DNA from: Nevskia sp.
GTDB lineage: Bacteria > Pseudomonadota > Gammaproteobacteria > Nevskiales > Nevskiaceae
NCBI GenBank assembly: GCA_023229645.1
Contig: JALNYU010000003.1
Span: 124,001 to 188,000, forward strand
Length of the DNA stretch: 64,000 nt
Direction: 5' to 3'
Within the stretch, counting starts at the first letter, position 1, and every line of letters starts with the position of its first letter. Shown one piece after another: positions 33,975-41,648 of the stretch. A program made the position numbers and the translations under genes. The notes beneath the pieces were generated by a model. That model made no database searches and was not told the DNA's origin. It was given only the letters and a program-made list of their open reading frames with translations.

Positions 33975-35882
33975 ATGTCGATACAAATTACTTTCCCCGA
34001 CGGCAACGTCAAATCTTTCGAGCAGGCGCCGACCGGCCTTGAAATCGCCACCGGCATTTCGCCGGGGCTGGCGAAGAAGGCGGTGGTGGTTAAGGTCAAC
34101 GGCGATCTGTGGGATTTATCGCGGCCGATTGACCGCGACGCCAAATTCGAGATTGTCACCCGCGATAAACCGGAAGCGCTGGAGGTGATCCGCCACGACG
34201 CTGCGCATGTACTGGCGCAGGCGGTGCAGGAGCTATTTCCGGGCACCCAGATCACGTTTGGCCCGTCCACTGACGTCGGGTTCTACTACGATTTCGCCCG
34301 CGCCGAGCCGTTCACCGAGGCGGATCTCGAAACCATCGAGCAGCGCATGCGCAATATTGTTAAGCGCGATCTGCCGATTGTGCGTGAAGTGTGGTCGCAC
34401 GATGACGCGGTGAAACATTTCGAAAAAGCGGGTGAAAGCTTTAAAGCCGAATGGATACGCGAAGGCATCCAGGCCGATGAAACGCTGACCATCTATAAAC
34501 AGGGCGACGCCTGGCTGGATATGTGCCTAGGCCCGCATCTGCCGTCGACCGGCCGCGTCGGCACCGCGTTCAAGTTAACCCGCGTTGGCGGCGCCTACTG
34601 GCGCGGCGATGCTAACAACGCCCAGCTACAGCGCATTTATGGTCTGGCGTTCGCGAACGATGACGACCTCAAAGCGCATTTGAAGATGGTCGAAGAGGCC
34701 GAGAAGCGCGACCACCGCAAGCTCGCCAAGCAGCTCGATCTGTTCCATCAGCAGGAAGAAGCGCCGGGCATGGTGTTCTGGCATCCGAAAGGCTGGGCGA
34801 TCTGGCAGGCGGTTGAGCAGTACGTGCGCAAGGTTTACAAGAAGAGCGGCTACAAAGAAGTACGTGGCCCGCAGATCATGGACGTCAGCCTGTGGAAGAA
34901 ATCCGGGCACTGGGATAACTACCAGGACAACATGTTCTTCACCGAATCGGAAAAGCGCACCTACGCAATCAAGCCGATGAACTGCCCCGGCCACGTGCAG
35001 ATTTACAACGCCGGCTTGCACAGCTATCGCGATCTGCCGATCCGCTATGCCGAGTTCGGCGGCTGCCACCGCAACGAGCCGAGCGGCGCGCTGCACGGCA
35101 TCATGCGGGTGCGCGCGTTTACCCAAGACGACGGCCATATCTTCTGCACCGAGGCGCAGATCGAATCGGAAGTGACCGCGTTCCACCAGCAGGCGATGCA
35201 GGTATACGCCGACTTCGGCTTTACCAACCTCGACATCAAGCTTGCGCTGCGGCCGGAGAAGCGCTTGGGCGACGACGCCACCTGGGACCGCGCCGAAGAC
35301 GCGTTACGCGCGGCACTGCGCGCCGCCGGTGTGGATAGTTGGACCGAGCTGGCGGGCGAGGGCGCGTTCTACGGCCCGAAAATCGAGTATCACCTAAAAG
35401 ATTCGATCGGTCGCGCTTGGCAGGTCGGCACCATGCAAGTTGATTTCATGATGCCGGAGCGACTCGACGCGCATTACATCGACGAACACTCACAACGCCA
35501 GCGGCCGGTGATGCTGCACCGCGCGATTGTTGGTTCGATGGAGCGCTTCATCGGCATTTTGATTGAGCACCATGCGGGTGCGCTGCCGTATTGGCTGGCG
35601 CCGGTGCAGGTGGTGGTGGCGCCGATCGTCTCCGACGCCGATGGTTATTCCGATGAAGTCGCCGCTGCACTATCGACCGCTGGCGTGCGGGTTGAAACCG
35701 ATCTGCGGAATGAGAAGATCAACTACAAGATTCGCGAGCACAGCCTACAAAAAGTGCCGGTGATTGTGGTTGTTGGGCGCAAAGAGGCTGAGGAAAAAAC
35801 CGTGACCTTGCGCCGGCTCGGAACTGAGCGTCAGGAAACCATGTCACTAGCCGACGCGATCACGCAGCTGACGGTGCAATAG
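33975..35882 (+). CDS. thrS: threonyl-tRNA synthetase
   Basis: 635 residues with the full class II layout: TGS domain (1-62), editing domain (about 65-225, with HDAAHVLAQA and the zinc-like ligands in CLGPHLPSTG), catalytic core with MNCPGHVQIY, motif 2 GCHRNEPSGALHGIMRVRAF and TQDDGHIFC, and a C-terminal anticodon domain (PVIVVVGRKEAEEKTVTLR). Zn ligands Cys/His/His of the core are present. In most bacteria infC-rpmI-rplT follow; here the next gene is a lipoprotein peptidase. Confidence 0.96.
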   Translation: MSIQITFPDGNVKSFEQAPTGLEIATGISPGLAKKAVVVKVNGDLWDLSRPIDRDAKFEIVTRDKPEALEVIRHDAAHVLAQAVQELFPGTQITFGPSTDVGFYYDFARAEPFTEADLETIEQRMRNIVKRDLPIVREVWSHDDAVKHFEKAGESFKAEWIREGIQADETLTIYKQGDAWLDMCLGPHLPSTGRVGTAFKLTRVGGAYWRGDANNAQLQRIYGLAFANDDDLKAHLKMVEEAEKRDHRKLAKQLDLFHQQEEAPGMVFWHPKGWAIWQAVEQYVRKVYKKSGYKEVRGPQIMDVSLWKKSGHWDNYQDNMFFTESEKRTYAIKPMNCPGHVQIYNAGLHSYRDLPIRYAEFGGCHRNEPSGALHGIMRVRAFTQDDGHIFCTEAQIESEVTAFHQQAMQVYADFGFTNLDIKLALRPEKRLGDDATWDRAEDALRAALRAAGVDSWTELAGEGAFYGPKIEYHLKDSIGRAWQVGTMQVDFMMPERLDAHYIDEHSQRQRPVMLHRAIVGSMERFIGILIEHHAGALPYWLAPVQVVVAPIVSDADGYSDEVAAALSTAGVRVETDLRNEKINYKIREHSLQKVPVIVVVGRKEAEEKTVTLRRLGTERQETMSLADAITQLTVQ

Positions 35883-35991
35883 TTGGTTGCGTGAACCCGC
35901 GTCCCGTTCGTTACCGCTTTCAGGGAAGTTGCGCGATGTGCAATGTGCGGCGCCGGCTGCGGCCGGGCGTCTTTTCGTCAGGGAGAAGTCA

Positions 35992-38199
35992 ATGCAATTT
36001 CAGTTTCGGTCCTTTATCGGACCGCGTTCTGCGCTGGCCGCTTGCGGCTTGGCATTCGCCGTGCTGACCGGCTGCGCTACGCCAGCGTCTACTGACACTA
36101 CGGCCGCTGCTGCGGTGAACGTACCGGTGCCGCCGGTGGCGGCGCGTAAGCCGTATGAAGTGGCGTCGGTTAACGGTAATCGCTCCGATCCGTACTATTG
36201 GCTGCGTGATGACACCCGCCAGTCAAAGGAAGTGCTCGACTACCTTAACGCTGAAAATGCCTACCGTGACGCGGTGCTTGCGCCGGTCGCGCCGCTGCAG
36301 AAAAAAATTTTCGAGGAACTGACGGCGCGCGTTCCGCAGGACGACGCTACGGTGCCGGTTTACGAACACGGCTACTGGTATTACGAGCGCTTCGAGCCAG
36401 GCCAGGAACACCCGGTTTATGCGCGGCGTAAAGGCCGGCGCGATGCGGTCGAGCAAGTACTACTCGACGGTAACGCGATGGCCCTCGGCCACCCGTTTTT
36501 TCAGATCGGCTACACCGAAGGCAGTCCGAACGGGAAGCTGCTCGCGTACGCCGAAGACTTGATCGGACGGCGTCAGTACACGCTGAAAGTAAAGAACCTC
36601 GAGACCGGTGAATTCCTGAAAGACACCGTTGCCGATATCGAGCCCGGTTTTGTCTGGGCGGGTGATAACAAAACCATTCTGTACATCGAAAAAGATCCGG
36701 TCACGTTGTTGTCGGTACGTGTACGCCGGCACCGGCTCGGCACTGACGCTAAGCAAGACGAGATCGTTTACGAGGAAAAAGACCATAGCTATTTCATGGG
36801 GCTGAGCCGCAGCAAATCCGAGAAATATCTGTTCATCTCGCTGCACAGCACCTTGCAAAGCGAGTGGTTATACGCCGATACCAACGACGCCAAGCTGCGC
36901 TTCAAGCCGGTGGTGCCGCGTGAGCCCAACTTGTTGTACGAGGCAGACCATTTCGGCGACGAGTTCATCATTCGCACCAATTGGCAGGCGCCGAATTTCC
37001 GCATCGTCCGGGCGCCGGTTGCGCGCAGTGGTGATAAACGAGCTTGGCGTGACGTCGTTGCCGGGCGCGATAACGCGTTCATCCAATCGTTTGCGATCTA
37101 CAAGGATTTTCTCGGGATCAACGAGCGCGTAGACGGCCTTTTGAAACTGCGTGTGCATCCGTGGCGGTCGGGCGTATCGTCGGCGAAAGATTTTGTGTTG
37201 GAAACCACCGAGCCGACGTACACGATGGCCTTGGTCGACACGCCAGGGCTCACCGGCGAGAACGGTGCCCAGCGCCTGCGCTATGTCTACAGTTCGTTGA
37301 CGACGCCGCGCACCACGTTCGACTACGACCTGAAAGCTGATAAAAACGAAGAACTGAAGCGCGAGAAGATTCCAGGCACGTTTGATTCGGCGAATTACAC
37401 GTCCGAGTTCCTACAAGTTGCCGCGCGTGACGGCACTAAAATTCCAGTGTCGGTGGTGTATCGCAAAGGGACGAAGCGTGATGGCAGCGCGCCGCTATTC
37501 CAATACGGCTATGGCTCTTATGGGAATTCCGCCGATCCGTTTTTCCGCGCCTCGTGGCTGAGCTTGTTGGATCGCGGCTTTGTTGTGGCGATCGCGCATA
37601 TCCGCGGCGGGCAGGAACTCGGCCGTGCGTGGTACGAGGACGGCAAGCTGCTGAAGAAGAAAAACACGTTCACGGATTTCATCGACGTCACCGAATACTT
37701 AACGGCAAATCAGTACGCCGCGCGCGATAAAGTCTTTGCTTATGGCCGCAGCGCCGGCGGCTTATTGATGGGCGCGATCGCCAACATCGCGCCGCAGGAT
37801 TATCGCGGCATCATCACCGAAGTGCCGTTTGTCGATGTTGTGACGACCATGCTTGACGAAAGCATCCCGCTGACGACAAACGAATTCGACGAATGGGGCA
37901 ATCCAAAACAGAAGGCCTACTACGACTACATCCGTTCGTACTCGCCATACGATAACGTCCAGGCCCAGAACTACCCCGCGCTGTTCGTTGCCACCGGGCT
38001 TTGGGATTCGCAAGTGCAGTATTTTGAGCCGGCCAAATGGGTGGCAAAGCTGCGTGCAATGAAAACCGATAAAAACCCGTTAGTGTTCAGCATCGACATG
38101 ATGGCCGGACACGGCGGCAAGCCGGGCCGCTTCCAGCGCTACGAGGATACGGCGCTGCAATATGCGTTCATGTTCGGCCAACTCGGAATTACCGAGTGA
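35992..38199 (+). CDS. prolyl-oligopeptidase family (oligopeptidase B-like) lipoprotein
   Basis: 735 residues from the ATG at 35992 (ribosome site GGGAGAAGTC); a longer frame to 35887 lacks a site. An N-terminal lipoprotein signal with lipobox LTGC near residue 26 places it in the envelope rather than the cytosol. A seven-bladed propeller (about 80-430) precedes the alpha/beta-hydrolase catalytic domain with triad: Ser in AYGRSAGGLLMGA, Asp in LWDSQVQYFEPAKW, His in MMAGHGGKPGRF. It cleaves short peptides, probably after basic residues as in PtrB. Its stop overlaps the GTG of the M23 peptidase gene, so two envelope peptidases are coupled. Confidence 0.9.
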   Translation: MQFQFRSFIGPRSALAACGLAFAVLTGCATPASTDTTAAAAVNVPVPPVAARKPYEVASVNGNRSDPYYWLRDDTRQSKEVLDYLNAENAYRDAVLAPVAPLQKKIFEELTARVPQDDATVPVYEHGYWYYERFEPGQEHPVYARRKGRRDAVEQVLLDGNAMALGHPFFQIGYTEGSPNGKLLAYAEDLIGRRQYTLKVKNLETGEFLKDTVADIEPGFVWAGDNKTILYIEKDPVTLLSVRVRRHRLGTDAKQDEIVYEEKDHSYFMGLSRSKSEKYLFISLHSTLQSEWLYADTNDAKLRFKPVVPREPNLLYEADHFGDEFIIRTNWQAPNFRIVRAPVARSGDKRAWRDVVAGRDNAFIQSFAIYKDFLGINERVDGLLKLRVHPWRSGVSSAKDFVLETTEPTYTMALVDTPGLTGENGAQRLRYVYSSLTTPRTTFDYDLKADKNEELKREKIPGTFDSANYTSEFLQVAARDGTKIPVSVVYRKGTKRDGSAPLFQYGYGSYGNSADPFFRASWLSLLDRGFVVAIAHIRGGQELGRAWYEDGKLLKKKNTFTDFIDVTEYLTANQYAARDKVFAYGRSAGGLLMGAIANIAPQDYRGIITEVPFVDVVTTMLDESIPLTTNEFDEWGNPKQKAYYDYIRSYSPYDNVQAQNYPALFVATGLWDSQVQYFEPAKWVAKLRAMKTDKNPLVFSIDMMAGHGGKPGRFQRYEDTALQYAFMFGQLGITE

Positions 38200-39020
38200 A
38201 GCGCCTGTTGCTTGTCGTGCTGAGTTTTGTATCGGTGGCAATATCGGCCGCCGAGCCGGGCGCGCCGTATGAACTGCGGGGCGACTGGCAACAAGGCAGT
38301 GTGCTGATCGGCACGACCACGCCGGGCGCACACGTTAAGTTCAACGGCCGCGTGTTGAAAGTCTCGGCGGAAGGATTGTTCGTGTTTGGGCTCGATCGCG
38401 ACGAAAAAGCCGACGCTGAACTCGCCGTTGCGCTGCCCGGCGGTAAAGAAGTGGCCGAACACCACACCGTTGCCCCGCGCGATTGGGATGTACAACCGAT
38501 AAACGGCCTACCGCCCAAACTGGTGAACCCGCCGCCAGCGGCTGCGGCACGGATCAAAACCGAGGGCGCAAAAATCGCCGCTGCAAAGCAGCGCGATACC
38601 GATCGCAGCGACTTCAATACGCCGTTCATTTGGCCAGCGCATGGGCGTATCTCCGGCGTGTTTGGCAGCCAGCGCATTCTCAACGGCGAGCCGAAGACCC
38701 CGCACTATGGGGTTGATGTCGCGGTGCCGATCGGCACGCCGATACTGGCGCCAGCCGGCGGCGTGGTCAGCCTCGCCGAGCGCAATCTTTATTTCACCGG
38801 CGGCACGGTGATCATCGACCACGGCCACGGCCTGCAATCGATCCTCGTGCATTTATCAAAAGTGCTGGTAAAGCCGGGCGATGCTGTTAAGCAAGGTCAG
38901 CTTGTCGCTGAATCGGGCATGACCGGCCGAGCAACCGGCCCTCACTTGCACTGGGGCTTGTATTGGTTCAGCGAGCATGTTGACGCGCAAAAATTCACCG
39001 GCCCGATGACGGCGCCGTAA
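38196..39020 (+). CDS. M23 family metallopeptidase (peptidoglycan endopeptidase type)
   Basis: 274 residues starting at a GTG that overlaps the previous stop (GTGA). A signal peptide covers about 1-20 (MKRLLLVVLSFVSVAISAAE). The C-terminal LytM/M23 domain (about 145-265) has the zinc ligands His and Asp in HYGVDVAVPIGTP, and the HLHW motif in TGPHLHWGLYW with the earlier His in IDHGHGLQSILVHLSK. All expected ligands are present, so it is likely an active periplasmic murein hydrolase. The N-terminal 100 residues are a beta-rich part of unknown role. Confidence 0.9.
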   Translation: MKRLLLVVLSFVSVAISAAEPGAPYELRGDWQQGSVLIGTTTPGAHVKFNGRVLKVSAEGLFVFGLDRDEKADAELAVALPGGKEVAEHHTVAPRDWDVQPINGLPPKLVNPPPAAAARIKTEGAKIAAAKQRDTDRSDFNTPFIWPAHGRISGVFGSQRILNGEPKTPHYGVDVAVPIGTPILAPAGGVVSLAERNLYFTGGTVIIDHGHGLQSILVHLSKVLVKPGDAVKQGQLVAESGMTGRATGPHLHWGLYWFSEHVDAQKFTGPMTAP

Positions 39021-39043
39021 TTCACTTCAATACCGGATCGACG

Positions 39044-39385
39044 ATGACCGAAATCCCTGCTTGCCCGCTGTGTGCGATGGAGAACACCTACCAGGACGGC
39101 GACAACTACATTTGCCCGGACTGCGCGCACGAGTGGCCGGCGGTGGCGGTAAAAGCCGAGGATGACGATGGCGAGCGCGTCGTCAAAGACGCAAACGGCA
39201 ACGTATTGGCGGATGGCGACTCGGTAATCCTGATCAAAGACCTGAAAGTAAAAGGCTCGTCGATCACCTTGAAAGGCGGCACCAAGGTCAAGAGTATTCG
39301 TCTCGCTTCGGGCGATCACGAAGTCGATTGCCGCATCGACGGTACCAGTTTCATGTTGAAAGCGGCCTACCTGAAAAAAGCCTGA
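39044..39385 (+). CDS. PhnA/YjdM zinc-ribbon protein
   Basis: 113 residues. The N-terminal zinc ribbon is CPLCAMENTYQDGDNYICPDC with four cysteines; the rest is the PhnA C-terminal domain (VVKDANGNVLADGDSVILIKDLKVKGSS, then KGGTKVKSIRL). Despite the name, the protein has no proven role in phosphonate breakdown and no phn genes are here. It is 23 bp after the M23 peptidase, possibly in the same transcript. Cytosolic. Confidence 0.9.
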   Translation: MTEIPACPLCAMENTYQDGDNYICPDCAHEWPAVAVKAEDDDGERVVKDANGNVLADGDSVILIKDLKVKGSSITLKGGTKVKSIRLASGDHEVDCRIDGTSFMLKAAYLKKA

Positions 39386-39397
39386 GCGTGCACTGAT

Positions 39398-40024
39398 TCA
39401 GCGCGGCGGCTGCGGCGTTGCTGCATTGATTAGCAACGCCGCGATGTCAGGCAGTGACGCCAACGGTGAGCGCTCGCTTTCATAGGTTTGGCTGGCGGCA
39501 TAGGCGCCTTCAAGCAACAACGCGAGACCGTCGGCAAGCTGTGCTGGGTTTGCCGCATGCGCAGCGCTCGCCAGCGCGTTAAAGCGCTCGATCAGTTCAG
39601 CTTTATTTTTGGCCACGAACTGCCGCGCGGCGTGGCCGCGGTCTGGAAACTCAGCGGTGATGTTGACGAACGGACAGCCGCGGTAGGTCGGCCGCCGCGC
39701 GCGCAGGGCAACGTCGGCGAAGATCTGCCATAACTGCTGTTGGGGTGCGCCAGGATGTTTCGCGATGCTGGCATCGATGTACGCCCAGAAATCGTCGTCG
39801 CGGCGTGCGAGATAGTGCAGCAGTAAATCGTCTTTCGATTGAAACTGCCGGTATAGCGACATCTTATTCACGCCAGCGCGTTTGACCACCGCGTCGATTC
39901 CGACGGCGCGCGCGCCTTCCTGATAAAAAAGTACGTCAACAGCGTCCAAAATCTGCGCCTGTGCGGCGGCGCCCTGCGTGATCTTGCGCGGCGTCTTGGC
40001 AGCGGCAGCTTTTGTGTTCGGCAC
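39398..40024 (-). CDS. TetR-family transcriptional repressor
   Basis: 208 residues. An AGGAG ribosome site (40031-40035) lies directly against an ATG at 40030 but six bases from the GTG at 40024, so I take the GTG as start. The TetR helix-turn-helix is GIDAVVKRAGVNKMSLYRQFQSKDDLL (split near 45-71); the C-terminal ligand domain resembles the TetR_C_6-like subgroup. Two near-identical palindromes in the divergent intergenic region are the obvious operators. It most likely represses itself and the MFS transporter. Confidence 0.88.
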   Translation of the reverse strand: MPNTKAAAAKTPRKITQGAAAQAQILDAVDVLFYQEGARAVGIDAVVKRAGVNKMSLYRQFQSKDDLLLHYLARRDDDFWAYIDASIAKHPGAPQQQLWQIFADVALRARRPTYRGCPFVNITAEFPDRGHAARQFVAKNKAELIERFNALASAAHAANPAQLADGLALLLEGAYAASQTYESERSPLASLPDIAALLINAATPQPPR

Positions 40025-40043
40025 GATCATCTCCTGTATACAG

Positions 40044-40072
40044 TTGACACGTTACCGCTCGGTACTTACGCT
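40044..40072 (+). promoter_or_regulatory. candidate MFS promoter with operator 1 in the spacer
   Basis: TTGACA (40044-40049), a 17-bp spacer and TACGCT (40067-40072). The spacer holds GTTACCGCTCGGTACT (40051-40066), which matches the downstream perfect palindrome at 13 of 16 positions. A repressor bound here would cover both promoter boxes. The -35 box is perfect; the -10 box is weak. Confidence 0.55.
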
Positions 40073-40082
40073 TGCAACAAAT

Positions 40083-40098
40083 GTTACCGATCGGTAAC
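40083..40098. promoter_or_regulatory. TetR operator 2, perfect 16-bp palindrome
   Basis: GTTACCGATCGGTAAC is a perfect inverted repeat, 32 bp (about three helical turns) downstream of operator 1, so two dimers could bind the same face. It sits between the divergent tetR and MFS starts. Confidence 0.8.
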
Positions 40099-40129
40099 GT
40101 TATTGTTCTGAAATCGCCCAGGGGGCGTT

Positions 40130-41428
40130 ATGACACGCATCGCAGCGCGGCTAGAGCGAGTATTACGGCGCCGGTTTCACTATGCTTGGATCGTCGTCGC
40201 ATTGGCGTTCCTCATTATGTTGGTGACCGCTGGCACGCGTGCAACGCCCAGCATCATGATGGTGCCGTTGGAGAATACGTTTGGCTGGAGTCGCGGTGCG
40301 ATCTCGCTGGCGTTATCAATCAATCTGGCGTTATTTGGATTGATGGGGCCATTCGCAGCCGCAGCGATGGTGCGCTTTGGCCTGCGCCGCACGGTGCTTA
40401 TCGCGCTGACAATATTGGCTATCGCGGTGGGGCTTTCCAGTTTGATGCAACACAGTTGGCAGCTGTGGCTGTTATGGGGGCTGATCGTTGGCTGCGCCAC
40501 CGGCGCAACGTCGATGACGCTCGGCGCGACAATCGTCAGCCGCTGGTTTAAAGAACGACGTGGGCTGGCCATGGGCGTGTTAACGGCAAGCACCGCCACT
40601 GGGCAACTGGTTTTTTTGCCGTTGTTAGCCAGTATTGTCGAGCACTACGGCTGGCGCCTTGTCGTGCTGATCGTCGCGGGTGCAATCGCCGTTATCCTGC
40701 CGTTGGTTTACGTGTTTCTGTCCGAGCGGCCGGATACCTTGGATTTAAGGCCTTACGGCGAGCCGGAAGATGCGCCGCGCCAACCCAGCGAGCCGCCCGG
40801 AAATCCGATCAAAATCGCATTTTCAGCGTTGACGCAGGCCGCGCGCGAACGCGATTTCTGGCTGCTGTTCTTCAGTTTCTTCATCTGTGGCGCCAGCACC
40901 AACGGCTATATCGGCACGCATTTCATCGCAATGTGCGGTGACTATGGCCTGAACCCGGTAAAGGGCGCCGGTATTTTGGCCGCGATGGGCGCCTTGGACT
41001 TAATCGGTACAACGTCGTCCGGCTGGTTGTCGGACCGTTTCAACAACCGTGTTCTGTTGTTTTGGTACTACGGCCTGCGTGGCTTAGCGCTGCTTTATCT
41101 GCCGTACGCGTTTGACTTGGTTTACTTCGGATTGCCCATTTTCGCATTGTTTTACGGTTTGGATTGGATCGCCACAGTGCCGCCGACTGTGCGCCTAACG
41201 AACGACCTCTTTGGGAGCCGAAATGCGCCCGTGGTGTTCGGCTGGATCGTCGCCGGACACCAGCTAGGGGCCGCTTTTGCCGCGTTGGTCGCCGGGGTGT
41301 TGCGGAACAGTATGGGCAGTTATACGTTGACCACGATGGCTGCAGGCGGGCTTTGCATAGTCGCCGCGCTCATGGTGCTCAGGATCAATCCACGCGAACA
41401 ACGCAGCGGCTTGCCGCAGGCGACGTAA
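40130..41428 (+). CDS. MFS transporter (monocarboxylate/oxalate-formate-like)
   Basis: 432 residues with about twelve helices and the OFA/MCT-like start FHYAWIVVALAFLIMLVTAG. Helix 3-4 loop GLRRTVLIALTI and the matching second-half loop GWLSDRFNNRVLLF are MFS A-like motifs. The central loop (about 195-245) is cytosolic. An AGGGGG ribosome site precedes the ATG. Its substrate may be a small organic anion, but this is guessed from family. Expression is probably derepressed through the divergent TetR gene. Confidence 0.85.
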   Translation: MTRIAARLERVLRRRFHYAWIVVALAFLIMLVTAGTRATPSIMMVPLENTFGWSRGAISLALSINLALFGLMGPFAAAAMVRFGLRRTVLIALTILAIAVGLSSLMQHSWQLWLLWGLIVGCATGATSMTLGATIVSRWFKERRGLAMGVLTASTATGQLVFLPLLASIVEHYGWRLVVLIVAGAIAVILPLVYVFLSERPDTLDLRPYGEPEDAPRQPSEPPGNPIKIAFSALTQAARERDFWLLFFSFFICGASTNGYIGTHFIAMCGDYGLNPVKGAGILAAMGALDLIGTTSSGWLSDRFNNRVLLFWYYGLRGLALLYLPYAFDLVYFGLPIFALFYGLDWIATVPPTVRLTNDLFGSRNAPVVFGWIVAGHQLGAAFAALVAGVLRNSMGSYTLTTMAAGGLCIVAALMVLRINPREQRSGLPQAT

Positions 41429-41648
41429 TTACGCATTCCGCATCGGCTTATTACGCCGTACGCGCGGACGGTCCCGTCAGCCTTTATGCGCGATGAACTA
41501 GGACCCTTGCGGCTTGATGGGAATCAGGATGGGCAGCAGCGGTAACTCAAGAATTCCGAGTGTACTGCCGCTATGCCGTAAATAAGGCCCGCAGGTTAAT
41601 ACGTGAAAACACGGTAGGACTGCGGCCGCCACTCGTTCAGGAAGAAAG

